The position numbers were made by a program, and so were the translations under genes. A stretch of 64,000 nucleotides of DNA, taken from NCBI RefSeq assembly GCF_000327385.1, contig NW_008708133.1:360588-424587 (forward strand), in the 5' to 3' direction. Under the pieces are notes generated by a model. That model worked only from the letters and a program-made list of their open reading frames with translations. It made no database searches and had not been told where the DNA came from. Every line of letters starts with the position of its first letter. The first letter of the stretch is position 1. The stretch comes from Lottia gigantea. Its lineage: Eukaryota > Mollusca > Gastropoda > Lottiidae. Shown here piece after piece: positions 20,747-32,400 of this stretch.

Positions 20747-22665
20747 TTAATCTAAGCTTTCGTCTGCTTTTAATAAAAGACACAATTTATCAATTGGCCG
20801 TTCAAATATGTTACTCTTAGATTTAACTTTAACAATTCTAGTTAAATTATTCTTATCTTCTACTACCTTTCCTAGGCACCATGAATTTCTAGATACAGAA
20901 TTATCTATTAACAAAACAATGTCATTAACAGAAAAATTGCGTTTAGGAAAATGCCATTTTTGTCTTTCTTGAGTGAAACTAAGTATTCTGAGCTCCAACG
21001 CTTCCAAAAAATGTCTGAAATATACTGCACTTGTCGCCATTTTCGTCTTACAAAATTGTCCTTCTTGTCAAAAGTTCCTAAAGGAAATGATCCTATGTTA
21101 TCTAATAATAATAAATGGTTAGGTGTTAATGCACTCAAGTCATTTGGATCATCTGAATTTCTGGTTATTGGTCTGCTATTAATTATACTTTCTATTTCAG
21201 AAAATAATGTCTGTAAGCTGTCATCTGATAAACGTACACATTGTTCTTTAAACAAAGCAAATAATATTTTTCTGATAGTTCTGATTTGTCTTTCCCATAT
21301 TCCACCAAAATGGGATGCAGTGGGTGGATTAAATTCCCATTTCATGGCTTTGTTCAAACACAAATGTCTAAGTTTATCAAAATTTAACTTTGTAAATTCT
21401 TCTTTAAGTACTTTGTTTGTAGCTATAAAATTAGAACCATTATCAGATTTAAAAACTTTCACAGGTCCTCTCCTATTAACAAATCTTCTAATAGCATTAA
21501 AACAAGCATCAGTGTTAAGTGAGTAAGCTAATTCAATATGCACTGCCCTAGTACGAACACAAGTAAAAATTACACCATAACGTTTTACTATATTTCGACC
21601 TTGCTTAATTTCGTAGGGTCCAAAATAATCAACACCTGTCACTGTAAATGGTTTCTCACCAGCTATTTATCTGTCACCAGGTAGATCACTAATTTTTTGT
21701 TCACCAGCCTTTGCTCTATAGTGTCTACATGTTACACACTTTGAAACTAGACTTCTGATCGCTCTATTTGCCTTTAACATCCAATACTTGTCTCGAGGAG
21801 CTGCTAACATTGAATTTCTTCCAAGGTGTCCAACTTTAACATGAATGTCCTGTAAAATAAGTCTTGAAACACATGAATCCTTTGGCAATATTATTGGATT
21901 TTTAACATCACTAGGAAGTTGTGAACGTTTCAAGCGTCTTCCAACACGCAATAATCCATCCTTTAAATAAGGATCTAATTTTAACACTTTGCTGTTTGAT
22001 TGTAACTTTGTTCCATTTTGTAAACTGGTAACATCACTGGGAAAATGTTGGTTTTGAACATACATTAATATTCTGTTCTCTGCTATGCTTAGTTCATCTG
22101 GTGTTAAAGTAGTAAATTGAGACTTACTTTGTTGGTTGTTGATTTTACCATCTTTTGATTCTGGATCTTTTCTTCCTTTTACCAAGTTTAATAGGTTTGA
22201 TATACCACGTAACAACCATGCTACTGTTGTTTTTAACTTTGACCATGAAGAATGGTATTCTAATAATCGAGTCATAATATTACTGGTAACTTCTGTAGTA
22301 GTTGCTGTTACTAGAAGTTGTGACCTTTTAACTTCAACATCATCAGGTGAAAGTAATGTAGGAATAGTTTTTACTGGCCAATGTGTATCTGACTTCCATA
22401 AAAACTCAGGACCATGCAGCCATCTCATACTAAAGTATTTATTACTGCTAGATATTCCTCTAGAGAAATCATCAGCTACATTTAATTTACTGTCAACATG
22501 TCTCCATTGAGACAATTCACTGGATTCTCTTATAAGATCTATTCTGTTGGCTACAAACGTTTGGAATCTGGTAGTAGTATTAGCTAAATATATTAAAACA
22601 CTTTCACTATCAGTCCAATAAAAGATATCTGATTTATCAAAGTTAATGTCTAATTCTTTAATCAC
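20747..22665 (-). pseudogene. BEL/Pao RNase H end, integrase and C-terminal domain remnant
   Basis: Starts with an RNase H tail (DIFYWTDSESVLIYLAN, WRHVDSKLNVADDFSRG). It continues with an integrase zinc region (HVKVGHLGRNSMLAAPRDKY, CVTCRHYRAKAG), the catalytic core (GVDYFGPYEIKQG, FKSDNGSNFIATN, PPTASHFGGIWERQIRTIRK) and the C-terminal domain (GKVVEDKNNLTRIVKVK) seen in BEL/Pao integrases. The copy is broken. Confidence 0.85.
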
Positions 22666-22666
22666 T

Positions 22667-24631
22667 TTATGACTTAAGCGGAGAGCTGTTGTAGCTGCTG
22701 TTAATTCGTGGAATTGTTACTCTTTTGAGTGGTGTTACACGTGACTTGCCTAAAACTAGTGAGCAAGTAATTGTCCCTGCATTATTGACTTGTCTTAAGT
22801 AGATTCCTACACCATATCCTACTTCGCTTGCATCAGCAAAACTATGTAACTGTGTTGACTGAATATCACCAAACTCATTGGGTTTGTAACATCTTCTAAT
22901 TGAAACCTTTTCTAAATTTGGTAAATCTGTTAACCATTGGTTCCATTTATTTTCAATATTTTCAGGAATAGGTTCATCCCATTGAAGTTTCAACTGACAA
23001 AGATCCTGTAATATAATTTTACCAGGTAATATAAGTGGTGCAGCTAATCCTATAGGATCATAGACTGAGCAGATAGTGAAGAGAATTCCTCTTTTTGTAG
23101 CAGGTTTGTGCTGTAAATTTATCTTGAATCCCAATGTATCAGATTCTGCAGACCAGTATACACCAAGAGCTCGTTCAACTGGTAAATTATCTGAATCGAG
23201 ATTTAAAAGTTTGAGTTCCTTTGAGCGATGTTCGACAGGTATTGTCTCAAGAACTCTTCTACTATTACTCATCCACTTAGACAAGTGAAATCCACCATTT
23301 TCACATATATTGTTCAGATCTTTAACTAGTTTTATTGCACCAGACTCTGTAGGAACTGATCGCAAACAGTCATCTACATAAAAGTTTCTCAGTATTGTTT
23401 GAACAGCTTCTCTATTGTCTATAGTTTCATTGTCCTTTGCTGTTCTCTGTAAAGCTGATATAGCACAGCTTGGTGATGATGCTGCACCAAACAAATGCAC
23501 TCTCATCTTATAAACTGAAAGAGGGTTATTTGTGTCACCATCTGGATACCACAGAAATCAAAATTTAGAGTTATTTTCTGGGACGTAAACCATGTAATAC
23601 ATGGATGTAATGTCAGATAATAAGGCAATTGGTTCCTGTCGGAAACGTAATAATACACTTAATAATTTACTTGTTAAGTCAGGTCCACTTAATAGCATTT
23701 GATTCAAGGAAATTCCATGATATTTTGCCGAACAGTCAAAAACTACTCTAATGTTAGGGTTATTTGGGTTATAAACACCATGGTGTGGAATATACCATGA
23801 GTTAGTGTCTTTAATACTTTCGTCTTCACTCATCTTCATAGCATATCCATTATTGATGATTTTATTTATAAATTCAACATAATCTGCCTTGAATTTCGGT
23901 TGTTTCTGAAATTTATACTTCAATGAATATAGTCTTTTTTCAGCTTGTGTATAGTTGTTAGGCATAGTTACGTTTTTTGATTTAAACGGCAAGGCAATCT
24001 GGTAATGTCCATTTTCCATTTTCTCAATGGATTCATCAACTAATTTCAAAAATTGTTTATCTTGAATACTGTTCTCGAGTTTTTCTGATACAGGATTTTC
24101 AGGAAAGTCAAAATTAATAGATTTATGTAACAATTGTTCAAGTGTGTCTATTTCACTCACAACATTTACTTCACATCTATTGACAATAATACTATTAACA
24201 GTTTGAATGCTCGTAGTAGGAGATCTTACAAGATTACACACACTCCAACCTAGTTTAGTCAAACATGCATGAGGCATATGTGATTCACTGTTAATTACTT
24301 CAAGGGGTGTGTAAGCATCAGCAATTCTGCTACCAATTAATAAACCAATTTCTGCGTTGATTTGAGGCAATTTGATGTTCTTAAGATGATCCAATGCAGC
24401 GATATCGTGTTTTGTTGGAATCAGTTCATGCGTCACAGGAATTTTGTCTAGTTGATTCATTAAATTTGTTGTACAAAATGTTGCACTACTGCCATTGTCC
24501 TTAAAAGTATAGGTTTTGATTGTCCTAGAGCTACCTTTAAGCTTCACTATAACTGGTATAATGTTCATTGTACATACACCGTCACCAGCCTCCGTAGAGT
24601 CACTACATGCTGAAGTTATTTGTTCTGTCAC
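22667..24631 (-). pseudogene. BEL/Pao protease and reverse transcriptase remnant
   Basis: YTFKDNGSSATFCTTNLM is the aspartic protease active-site region of this family (D-N-G-S). It is followed by linker blocks (LGWSVCNL) and reverse transcriptase blocks WYIPHHGVYNPNNPNIRVVF, IALLSDITSMYYMVYV (motif A), VHLFGAASSPSCA (motif B) and NFYVDDCLRS (motif C, YVDD). BEL/Pao identity rests on the VPHHAVxxP-type and FGAxSSP-type blocks. The copy is broken. Confidence 0.85.
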
Positions 24632-24649
24632 AGATTGTTTATGCTTGCC

Positions 24650-26027
24650 TTCGAAGTTTGCATCATGTAGAATAGTTGGATGCCATCTATAACAACTATC
24701 ACATTTTGCCTTTGATTTACAGTTCTTAATTGAATGTCCAGGTTTTAATCAACCATAACATAATCTTGAAGATTTTAGACAATCAATACGTTCTTGATAA
24801 GGTTTTTTTTCTGGATTGTTCTACATTCTGATAATTGATGTGGATTTTACAGAATAAACCAGGTTTCTGAAATGCTAATTGTTCTTTTACTTCATTGTTG
24901 GATGAGACAGATGTTGTCAGAACTTTATGGTTGGTAAAGGATCTTTTAGGTGTATTTGAACTAGAATGTTTATTCTTATCACTTAACGCTTCTCTGCCAA
25001 ATGTTGGGTCATTGGATTTTCGTGCTTCGCGTTTAACAAATTTGACAAGATCATGAAACTTTGCCCTCTTGTGTTTATCACTGTCTTTAAATGTTTTGAA
25101 CTACTGTCCCCCATTTATCATGAAGGTTATAAGGAAGCTGTTTTACTAAGGATTTTAGACTGTCACGATGATCTAATACACCAATATTTGACATACTACC
25201 AACTGCGTACTCACACTCGCATAGGAATATAGCAAATTTGTCAAGTTCCTTAGAATTCGTTATTTTAGGCCAAGCAAGGGCTTTATCAATATAAACTGAA
25301 GCGATGGCTTCTTCATCACCATAGCGATCTTCTAGTTCATTTAATGCAGCTTTATAACCTACTTCTGATTCCATGTGTCCGAATCCATTTACGATAGTAC
25401 CAGCTTCACCATCTGTATAGAACTCTAATAAATTCATTTTTTCATCATGACTATCTATACATGTCACCACATAGTTAAATTGTCTGACGAATTTCTTATA
25501 AAGCATAATGTCACCACTAAACTTTTCTATTTGAGCCTTAGGTTTTTTAAGTTCTTTAACAACTGTCATAAGCATACCATCAGTTGAACTTTGATATTGA
25601 TCAGGTTCATTGTCTGTCTGCAGTACATTTTCACTTGAAGCGTTTATAACTGGAGATATATTTCTTGTAGGTGTAATAACTACAGGAGAAGAATGTTTTT
25701 CAGTTTTTATTACAGAATTCCGACTTGTTCTAGAATGCAAGCTATGTCTACTACATGATTGACTAATATGACTGCCACATTCAGATTCAATGTCAAGTTT
25801 TGCATTTGCTAATGCAAATTCCATTTTTAAAGCTAACAATTCTTCTTGTTTCTGAATTTTAAGTTTAGCCTGTCATCAGCTGTGATGGATTCTTCGGAAT
25901 TCTTAATAAACCATGGTAGATCAAAATCACGGGTTAAGTTCTTTTTCATTTCACTGGCTTCATACATTTTTGGTTGTGGTGAAACCTCATCAAAATCAAG
26001 AATTTGTAAAGTTTGTCTTTTACTCAT
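24650..26027 (-). pseudogene. BEL/Pao gag remnant with zinc-knuckle region
   Basis: Minus-strand pieces include a start MSKRQTLQILDFDEV, a charged N-terminal part, and the gag core typical of BEL/Pao (KAQIEKFSGDIMLYKKFVRQ, AALNELEDRYGDEEAIASVY, LVKQLPYNLHDKWGTV). A cysteine-rich segment near 24650-24790 fits a nucleic-acid-binding knuckle. It would form the particle shell. It is a fossil. Confidence 0.8.
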
Positions 26028-26146
26028 TTTGATTGTTTACCTTTCAGAAGCTGATAAAATATATGTCTTTATCCACATAAAAGGTCTCGATATGTTATAT
26101 ATGTTGAAATACTTCATACTATAAAATGTCTAATACGTTAATAGAA

Positions 26147-26623
26147 TATTGTGGCTGCCAGCGGGTCAGGAGGAGGGAGTGGTACGATAATGCGCTGTGG
26201 ATATAGTTGAACAAGAATCTGGTTTTTTAAATGTTTATATAATTAAAAGCATAAAACATAAGATGAATGAAAAGTTGAATTATTATACATCTGATAACTG
26301 TAGAAGTAGAGTGTAGAGCGTAGAGCGATTAACGTATTATTAGACATTCCTGGCCCCTTTTACAATATTGATATAACAATCTGATAAAGTCTGAGAACTA
26401 ACTGAAAACTGATAAGTTCAAACTGATAAAAAATGTTAATTTGAGAATTCTACATTCTGTCATGATGGTTCATTAAAAAAAATGGTTCTTTTATGCATCA
26501 ATTGTCACAATAAGAAACGAAAAGATAATATGATATATTATTCCAGTCTAATTAGCTTGTGTACTATTGTGAAAAAACGAAATAAGTTTAAAACATTCAA
26601 TAAATGCTAAAATGGCCATAACA
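26147..26623 (-). repeat. 5' LTR of the BEL/Pao element
   Basis: About 477 bp, the upstream partner of the repeat at 20143-20613. A few small insertions and substitutions separate the two copies. Confidence 0.9.
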
Positions 26624-26679
26624 GAATGTTGTCCCAACATTTTCACATACAAAAAGTAAAAGTAAACTAACTTTATCAT

Positions 26680-27526
26680 TAGTGATGGGCAATCGGAAGA
26701 AAATAATAGTCGATTAATCGAAATAATCGGATAGGCATAATCGATTATGTAATCGATTAATAATCGAAAATTAAATGAACATGTACATGTTTTAAGGCTT
26801 TATAAATTAATTTCATAGCTGTTGTGTAAATTATGATAGGTTTGATGCAGGTAATTACACTGTAAGTCAACACTCTGAGAAAACAAATTTGCGTACCAGC
26901 TTTTTGCTCTATGGACCGAAATTACACAGAAGTTTAAAATAAGCACGTTTTAAAGATGTAGAAGTCTTGCTATAAATTAATTACTTTTAATAAAAGTTAT
27001 TCAGTAGTGTTATAAAAATAACTTTATTCTGGAATTGTAATTCTAATACTAGTACAAAAAATAAATACAACAGTAGTAGTCTTTCTTTAACATCAAATGT
27101 ATTCTTATATCCATGCGATGCGCGTCCATTTGACACACGAGACGAAAAAAACCCAACAAGTCGGCATAACGCAGACACCATAATATTACCTCACTTAGGC
27201 TTATATGACATGTCCACTTTTTATAATATTTCCTCAATAATGTCTTTTCATATACTCAGGATATCTTCAATGTTTTTGCAAAAAGGCCATATCTATGTTG
27301 TTCTATCTATTTATGTGACAAATTATCAGGATCTCATTGTTTCAGTCAACCAATCTTATAATAAGTTAAGTTTAATTTATTTTTAGAATTTTTTTTATTC
27401 AACACAAAACAAACAAAAAACAACAAGACTGACTTTTATATTTTGTTTGCCAACGTCTCCGACTTTCAGTTTTTCAGAATTTCACCGATCGATAATCGAT
27501 TGTCGCCGACAATCGGAACATCACTT
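26680..27526. mobile_element. Non-autonomous hAT-like element with 8-bp target duplication
   Basis: TTTATCAT flanks both ends (26672-26679 and 27527-27534). The left end starts TAGTGATGGGCAATCGG and the right end, read on the other strand, starts AAGTGATGTTCCGATTG. Both ends are full of ATCGATTAATCG-type palindromes. An 8-bp duplication with this kind of end is characteristic of hAT transposons. No transposase is seen in the 847 bp. Confidence 0.7.
27042..27183 (+). repeat. 142-bp direct repeat, copy 1 (inside the hAT-like element)
   Basis: Starts TCTAATACTAGTACAAAA and ends CGCAGACACCATA. Almost identical to 31948-32089, with one substitution and one A-run difference seen by eye. Confidence 0.9.
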
Positions 27527-27847
27527 TTTATCATCAAAACAAAACAATACAAATCCAAGCCAAATTATGAAAAATTCTGAAAAACTTAATACTGGGTTCA
27601 CTTCACAAATCTAAAAGACATCTGGAAATAGCGACTTACATAACGATGGTAACATTTCCAAAACAACTTTTATTTTAATCTAACTGGTGACATCGTAATG
27701 AAATCAGTTGGTAAAACAGATCTTTGCACGCAGCCTATTGATGGAAGCCATCTCTATCTGGTGTGACATAACATAGTTTGTGAACCTAGATGGTAATCTT
27801 GTCTCTTGTAACCATTCCTCGACACTTGAAAAAGGATAATATTTCGA
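27527..27847. other. Short interval between the hAT-like element and Penelope copy B
   Basis: No gene. The last part (27821-27850) has a GAAA-containing motif that weakly resembles a hammerhead ribozyme core, as known from Penelope ends. See the findings. Confidence 0.3.
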
Positions 27848-27991
27848 AAACTTTCATCTTACTTTATATATCCCCAAACCCAGTTTGATTTATTTGCATA
27901 ATTCGATCCCCACATTTTCACGCTAGCATATACAGTTTCCTCCTGTTACATCCGCTGTACATTCCCTTTCTAACCTCAAGTTATTTTCATT

Positions 27992-29584
27992 ATGCTCCCC
28001 AACTGCAACAACCACTGGCAAGAAGCCAGACATAGAAACACTAATCGTCAACCAAACCAATATCACGTACCCTACAACGGCCCTGTCTTCCATCGACCTC
28101 TACCACCTACCAATCGCCGACCACCAACCAACCCATCCAGCTATATCCCACCCCATCGCCGACCTACCCACAACACCTACCAATCAAGAGGTAACCATCG
28201 ACCTGACCAACAACAGAAACGACTACCTGCCCACCGACGCCAACCAGTCCCCACTCATAAGGAGGAAGAACCCTTTGTGAAGGTGTTCTTCCAAGTTTTG
28301 CAGTGCCTCCATCATTTGGCAATCCTTACCCTTCAACAGCAAGGCCAACCAGCGTTTACCTTCAAGCGCAAAGTCTCTGAGTTGGATAGTTTTATCCGTC
28401 CAGCAATGAAAACATCAGCTGTTGACGCGAATATTAGATCCCTCAATCGGACATAGCTCTCTAAGGTTACGCAGGTCCTGATCGACCATTACCAAACCAC
28501 ACTTCAAGAGAAGCTGACCACCATTCGTACCAAGTCTTTATCATCACCTGCCGTCGACCGCATCGTTTCTCATGCCCTGTCCTGGGCCCGTCGCTCCTAT
28601 GGGAAACGTCTCACTCAAGCTGTAATCACCAAGTTCTACCAAACAATCAACGAAACAAAAACCAGAGTAACCATATCTCTACCAACTGAAATGGACACTA
28701 CACCTGCACCATCTAGAGCCACGACGCAGCCGAACCAAACCCCTAAACGAGCCCGAAGTTCACCTACTCCTAGCCCAGCAGACATAGGTAAACGCTCTCG
28801 TAGAGAGGGCACTCCCCTTCTCTTTTCACTTTCAGACTCGTCTTCCCCATCCACACCATCTGAATCTTCACCACGTGATCCAGGATCCGCCAACCTTTCT
28901 TCCTTCTGTGCGTTTTTGGACCAGCAAACCACCCCTCAGTCTCCATCCAAGTCGAGACGTGTATCCAGATCCCCTCGAACGAGATCCCCGTCCGTTCAAA
29001 ATGCTACAATTCTAATAACTAACATTATATCCGCTACCAAACCGTATTATCACCAAACCAAGGACAAATCATTATGGAAGCTACCCGCTCTAAAGACATC
29101 TACCTTAATTATTGGATCATCTAACCTGAATCGAATTACCAAAACCAGTTCAGACACTGAAATACATTCTTACCCCGGTGCCCAAATCCATCACATACAG
29201 TCAATCATGGAATCATACGACCATGATCCCAAACCTACTACCATTATTCTTCATGTAGGCCTCAACAACCGTGATCAGCTACCAAAGACCTCCTTTAACC
29301 AAGCCCAGAAATTAATCGCCACAGCCAACAAAACCTTCCCAAACTCCAAGATCCTCTTCACATGTATACCCATTTCAAATAAAATCTCGAAGAAAGCACA
29401 ACAGAACCTCAGCACTCCCAACAACATGATGATGGAGTCCAGTATCAACAGCGCAACAATCTTACCACCCTACGAAGAAGAATTCGAACCAGTTGATAAT
29501 CTTCATTGGTCTCCAGAAACAGCAAACAGCATTTATTTGTTTTGGATACACCAGCTTCAAGCATCGAGTAAGTCTTTAAACTAA
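27992..29584 (+). pseudogene. Penelope copy B ORF1: proline-rich protein with SGNH-hydrolase-like domain
   Basis: The ATG at 27992 opens a Pro/Arg/Asn-rich N-terminus, followed by KVFFQVLQCLHHLAILTLQQ. One in-frame stop near 28455 splits the ORF. From 28691 a 297-codon stretch has a Ser/Pro-rich linker and then STLIIGSSNLNRITK (nucleophile-type GxSN block), IILHVGLNNRD (the GxN block), KILFTCIPISNKI and VDNLHWSPET (the DxxH block). These are the ordered signatures of SGNH/GDSL hydrolases. Such domains are known in ORF1 of CR1-group LINEs. The role here is unknown, and lipid or RNA-particle association is only a guess. It lies just upstream of the reverse transcriptase ORF in both copies, so it belongs to the element. 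Confidence 0.72.
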
Positions 29585-29589
29585 TTACT

Positions 29590-31790
29590 GGGGATAAAAA
29601 TACTGAGAGGCCACCGCTAGGCCAAACTGTAGTTGACTTGAGCCGCAAAATTCTTACACCCCTTCACCCCTTGAATTATCTCCGACCATCCATTGAACGA
29701 TTTCAACGAAATCTTAGCTGCACATATTTTTTTCTAAACCACCCCCCACGTGGTGCTAGAACAATGTTTATTCCTAAATCCACGTGGACACCCCTTCAGG
29801 CCGCCATCCATCCTGAAATATTGAAAGTATTTGCGAGTATGAATAGCCAAACAGTGAACCTTTCCATAACACACGAAAAGCCTAATCTCACACGAGTGGA
29901 ACGTGAAGCGTTAAACTTACTTAAGAAAGACGATAGCATTGTTATTAAAAAGAGTGACAAAGGTACATGTTGTGTCATTCTGAATAGGGATGATTACGTT
30001 TCAGAAGCAGAGAATCAACTGAATAATCCTAAACATTATGCCATTTTACCAAACCAATTTTCAAAGAAACTGCTAACATGATTAACAATATTCTTGCCAA
30101 TTTAGTCAAAACTAGTTATCTCAAACAGAAACAATATGACTATCTGTCTGCCAAACCTGATTGTCGCGAGAGACATTTGTACACTTTGCCTAAAATCCAT
30201 AAGAATCCAACCAAGGAGTGGTTTATCTCGAATAAAATCCCTAAAGGCCACCCGATTATATCTGGCTGTGGTAGTGAGTCATATGCAGTGTCAGAATACA
30301 TTGATCATTTCTCACTACCTCTAGCATGTCAACATCGCGCCTACCTTAAAGACACAACCGATTTTGTCAATGAAATAAAAAATCTTCGAGTTCCCTCTAA
30401 TGCTATTTTAATTTCTATCGACGTTTCTTCTATGTATACCAATATCGATAACACTACTGGTTTAACGGCAGTTCGTAAAGCTTTTAATAGAAACCCAGAT
30501 CCAAACAGACCCGACGATGCAATTCTACAGCTTTTAGAGATTTGTCTTAGTCGAAACGATTTCACATTTAATGGTAAAACATATTTACAAACTTCAAGGA
30601 CAGCAATGGGCAAACGATTCGCCCCTTCGTACGCAAACCTTTTCATGGCAGAATGGGAACGTGAGGTGTTGCCCCTCTGTCCATTTGACCCACTTTTTTA
30701 CGGACGCTTTTTGGATGACATTTTTATGGTTTGGACTTATTCTATCGAACAGTTTTGGGAATTCTTTGAAATTCTCAACAACCACCATCCTTCTATCAAA
30801 CTAACCGCAAACGTGAGTGACAAAAGCATAAACTTTCTCGATACCACAGTCTTTAAGGGAGATTCCATAGCAGAAACAAATAAACTGGATATTAAAGTGT
30901 ATTTCAAAGAAACTGATACTCATCAACTCTTGCACAAGAGCTCCTTTCACCTAAAACATACCTTTTCTGGTATAATTAAGTCACAAGTTTTACGATTTCA
31001 TCGAATTTGTACAAGATCTTCTGATTTCAACCAAGCCTGTACGATTGTTTTCTCAAAACTGAAAGAGCGTGGGTACTCTAAACGATTTTCACGAAACATA
31101 AAAAATTCCACTATAGCACAGATAGCAGCTAAAAACAGACTTTATGCCGAAGTACCTCCAGGTTTAAGAAGTGCTCCATGTTTGTCCAGTAGATGCAAAA
31201 CATGTCCCTTTATATCAGAAACTCATTATTTTGTAAGCAACTCTACGAATAAAAGGTACCCGATCCAGGAACATCTAACATGTGAACATTCGAATGTAAT
31301 ATATTTAATTTCATGCAAGAAATGCCCCAAACAATATGTAGGAGAAACTAAGAATAATTTACGAACTCGCTTTAATGCTCATAGGTCAGACATCAAATTA
31401 AAGAAAGACAAGCCTGTTTATAATCATTTCAACCTCGACGACCATTCAATAGACGATCTCGCCCTAATCCCAATTGAGCGTATAGAAATTGACTTGCCCG
31501 AAGATGAAACTACCAAATTCCGTCAATCAAGGGAAGCCCATTGCATTGAGACATTGAATACAGCAAGACCTATAGGACTAAATATTCATCATAATGTAGG
31601 CATAGCACCCTTTGTTGTCCCGTTTAATACAACCAGCAATCGGGCAAGCAAGATAGTTCATGCCCACTATAAGAGCCTTCAAGAGAAATTCCCCCATGTC
31701 TATAAGCAGAAAATGATAGTTGCATATTCAAAAAATAAGAACTTAAATGATAATATTGTTCATAGTAAACTAAAAACAATCAGTACATAA
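29590..31790 (+). pseudogene. Penelope copy B reverse transcriptase plus GIY-YIG endonuclease
   Basis: The N-terminal part (29590-30080) ends at a stop. The long open part 30078-31790 (570 aa) holds TLPKIHKNPTKEW (residues 37-49), ILISIDVSSMYTNI (motif A, D115), RTAMGKRFAPSYANLFMAEW (motif B), RFLDDIFMVW (motif C, D213-D214) and NFLDTTVFKG. Near residues 407-440 lies the nuclease core VIYLISCKKCPKQYVGETK with its linked CxxC and RTRFNAHR. GIY-YIG fused after a telomerase-like reverse transcriptase defines Penelope elements. Compared with copy A the N-terminal piece lacks about 45 bp near 29665. The open part alone still encodes complete catalytic cores by eye. Confidence 0.88.
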
Positions 31791-31947
31791 CAGATACTAT
31801 ACTTCTCGCTATTTTTTCTTATTTCAGATCAGAATAAAAATAGAAGAAAACACAATATCAAGACCCTTAATCCTAATTTCTAAATAAAGTGTCTGCTCCA
31901 CCCTAGGCCTGTACATTTGGGAGAATCAAACCCTCCCTTCCCCGAAA

Positions 31948-32089
31948 TCTAATACTAGTACAAAAAATAAATACAACAGTAGTAGTCTTTCTTTAACATC
32001 AAATATATTCTTATATCCATGCGATGCGCGTCCATTTGACACACGAGACGAAAAAAAACCCAACAAGTCGGCATAACGCAGACACCATA
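31948..32089 (+). repeat. 142-bp direct repeat, copy 2 (immediately after Penelope copy B)
   Basis: Near-identical to 27042-27183 and starts at the base where the Penelope 3' tail ends. Sequence beyond 32089 no longer matches the hAT-like element. Confidence 0.9.
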
Positions 32090-32127
32090 TATAAAATTAT
32101 TGTTTTCCTTATGTTTATTTTTTTTGC

Positions 32128-32202
32128 AGTGCTTTGTTTTCGTAACGATTATTGCAGGGCGTCCTTCGAACGCACTGCTTTGTTTTCGTAACGATTATTG
32201 TG
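32128..32202 (+). repeat. Two-copy 50-bp tandem repeat
   Basis: GTGCTTTGTTTTCGTAACGATTATTG-like sequence occurs twice, near 32131 and 32180 (CTGCTTTGTTTTCGTAACG), separated by CAGGGCGTCCTTCGAACG. It leads straight into a HINE-B 5' end. Confidence 0.6.
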
Positions 32203-32400
32203 GGACTTTGCTTTCAGCAAAGTCCCAGTTTGTAGGGCACACAGCCTAAGCTTCAATAGCTACATCAATATTTCTACATGTGTAAACCTTCTGCAGTGGC
32301 AACGTTGTTAATGAATATGAATTGGAACATATTTGCAAAACCGTAAGTGCCACAGTGCAACATATGCAAAAACTCGTAAATTCGAAACATCAATTAATCA
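32203..32400 (+). repeat. HINE-B 5' end fragment
   Basis: Begins TGTGGGACTTTGCTTTCAGC with the self-complementary GCAAAGTCCCA following. It continues with ATTTGCAAAACCGTAAGTGCC, matching positions in the copies at 45294 and 48554. The 3' side of the element is not present. Confidence 0.65.

Larger units (their letters stand above)
20143..26623 (-). mobile_element. BEL/Pao LTR retrotransposon with both LTRs, broken
   Basis: Two direct repeats (20143-20613 and 26147-26623) bound gag, protease, reverse transcriptase, RNase H and integrase remnants read on the minus strand. GAATG lies immediately outside both ends (20138-20142 and 26624-26628), a 5-bp target duplication. The minus-strand LTR starts TGTTATGGCC. 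Part order and motifs are those of BEL/Pao. The two LTRs differ by only about ten small changes by eye, so the insertion is fairly recent, but the coding region is interrupted in roughly half a dozen places. It contains no other element. Confidence 0.9.
27848..31948 (+). mobile_element. Penelope-like element, copy B
   Basis: Layout: 5' leader (27848-27991, starting ACTTTCATCTTACTTTATAT), ORF1 (27992-29584), reverse transcriptase plus GIY-YIG ORF (29590-31790), and a 3' tail of about 160 bp ending CCCCGAAAT. The same ends are found in copy A at about 17481 and 13341, which supports them as element edges. Both ORFs carry a small number of interruptions, but the main reverse transcriptase block is open for 570 codons, so it is better preserved than copy A. 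Downstream it directly adjoins a 142-bp piece also found inside the neighbouring hAT-like element. Confidence 0.85.

Noticed and set aside
27042-32089. The 142-bp repeats as target-site duplication of Penelope copy B
   Set aside because: The first copy lies inside the hAT-like element, about 660 bp from the Penelope 5' end, so they do not flank the insertion directly.
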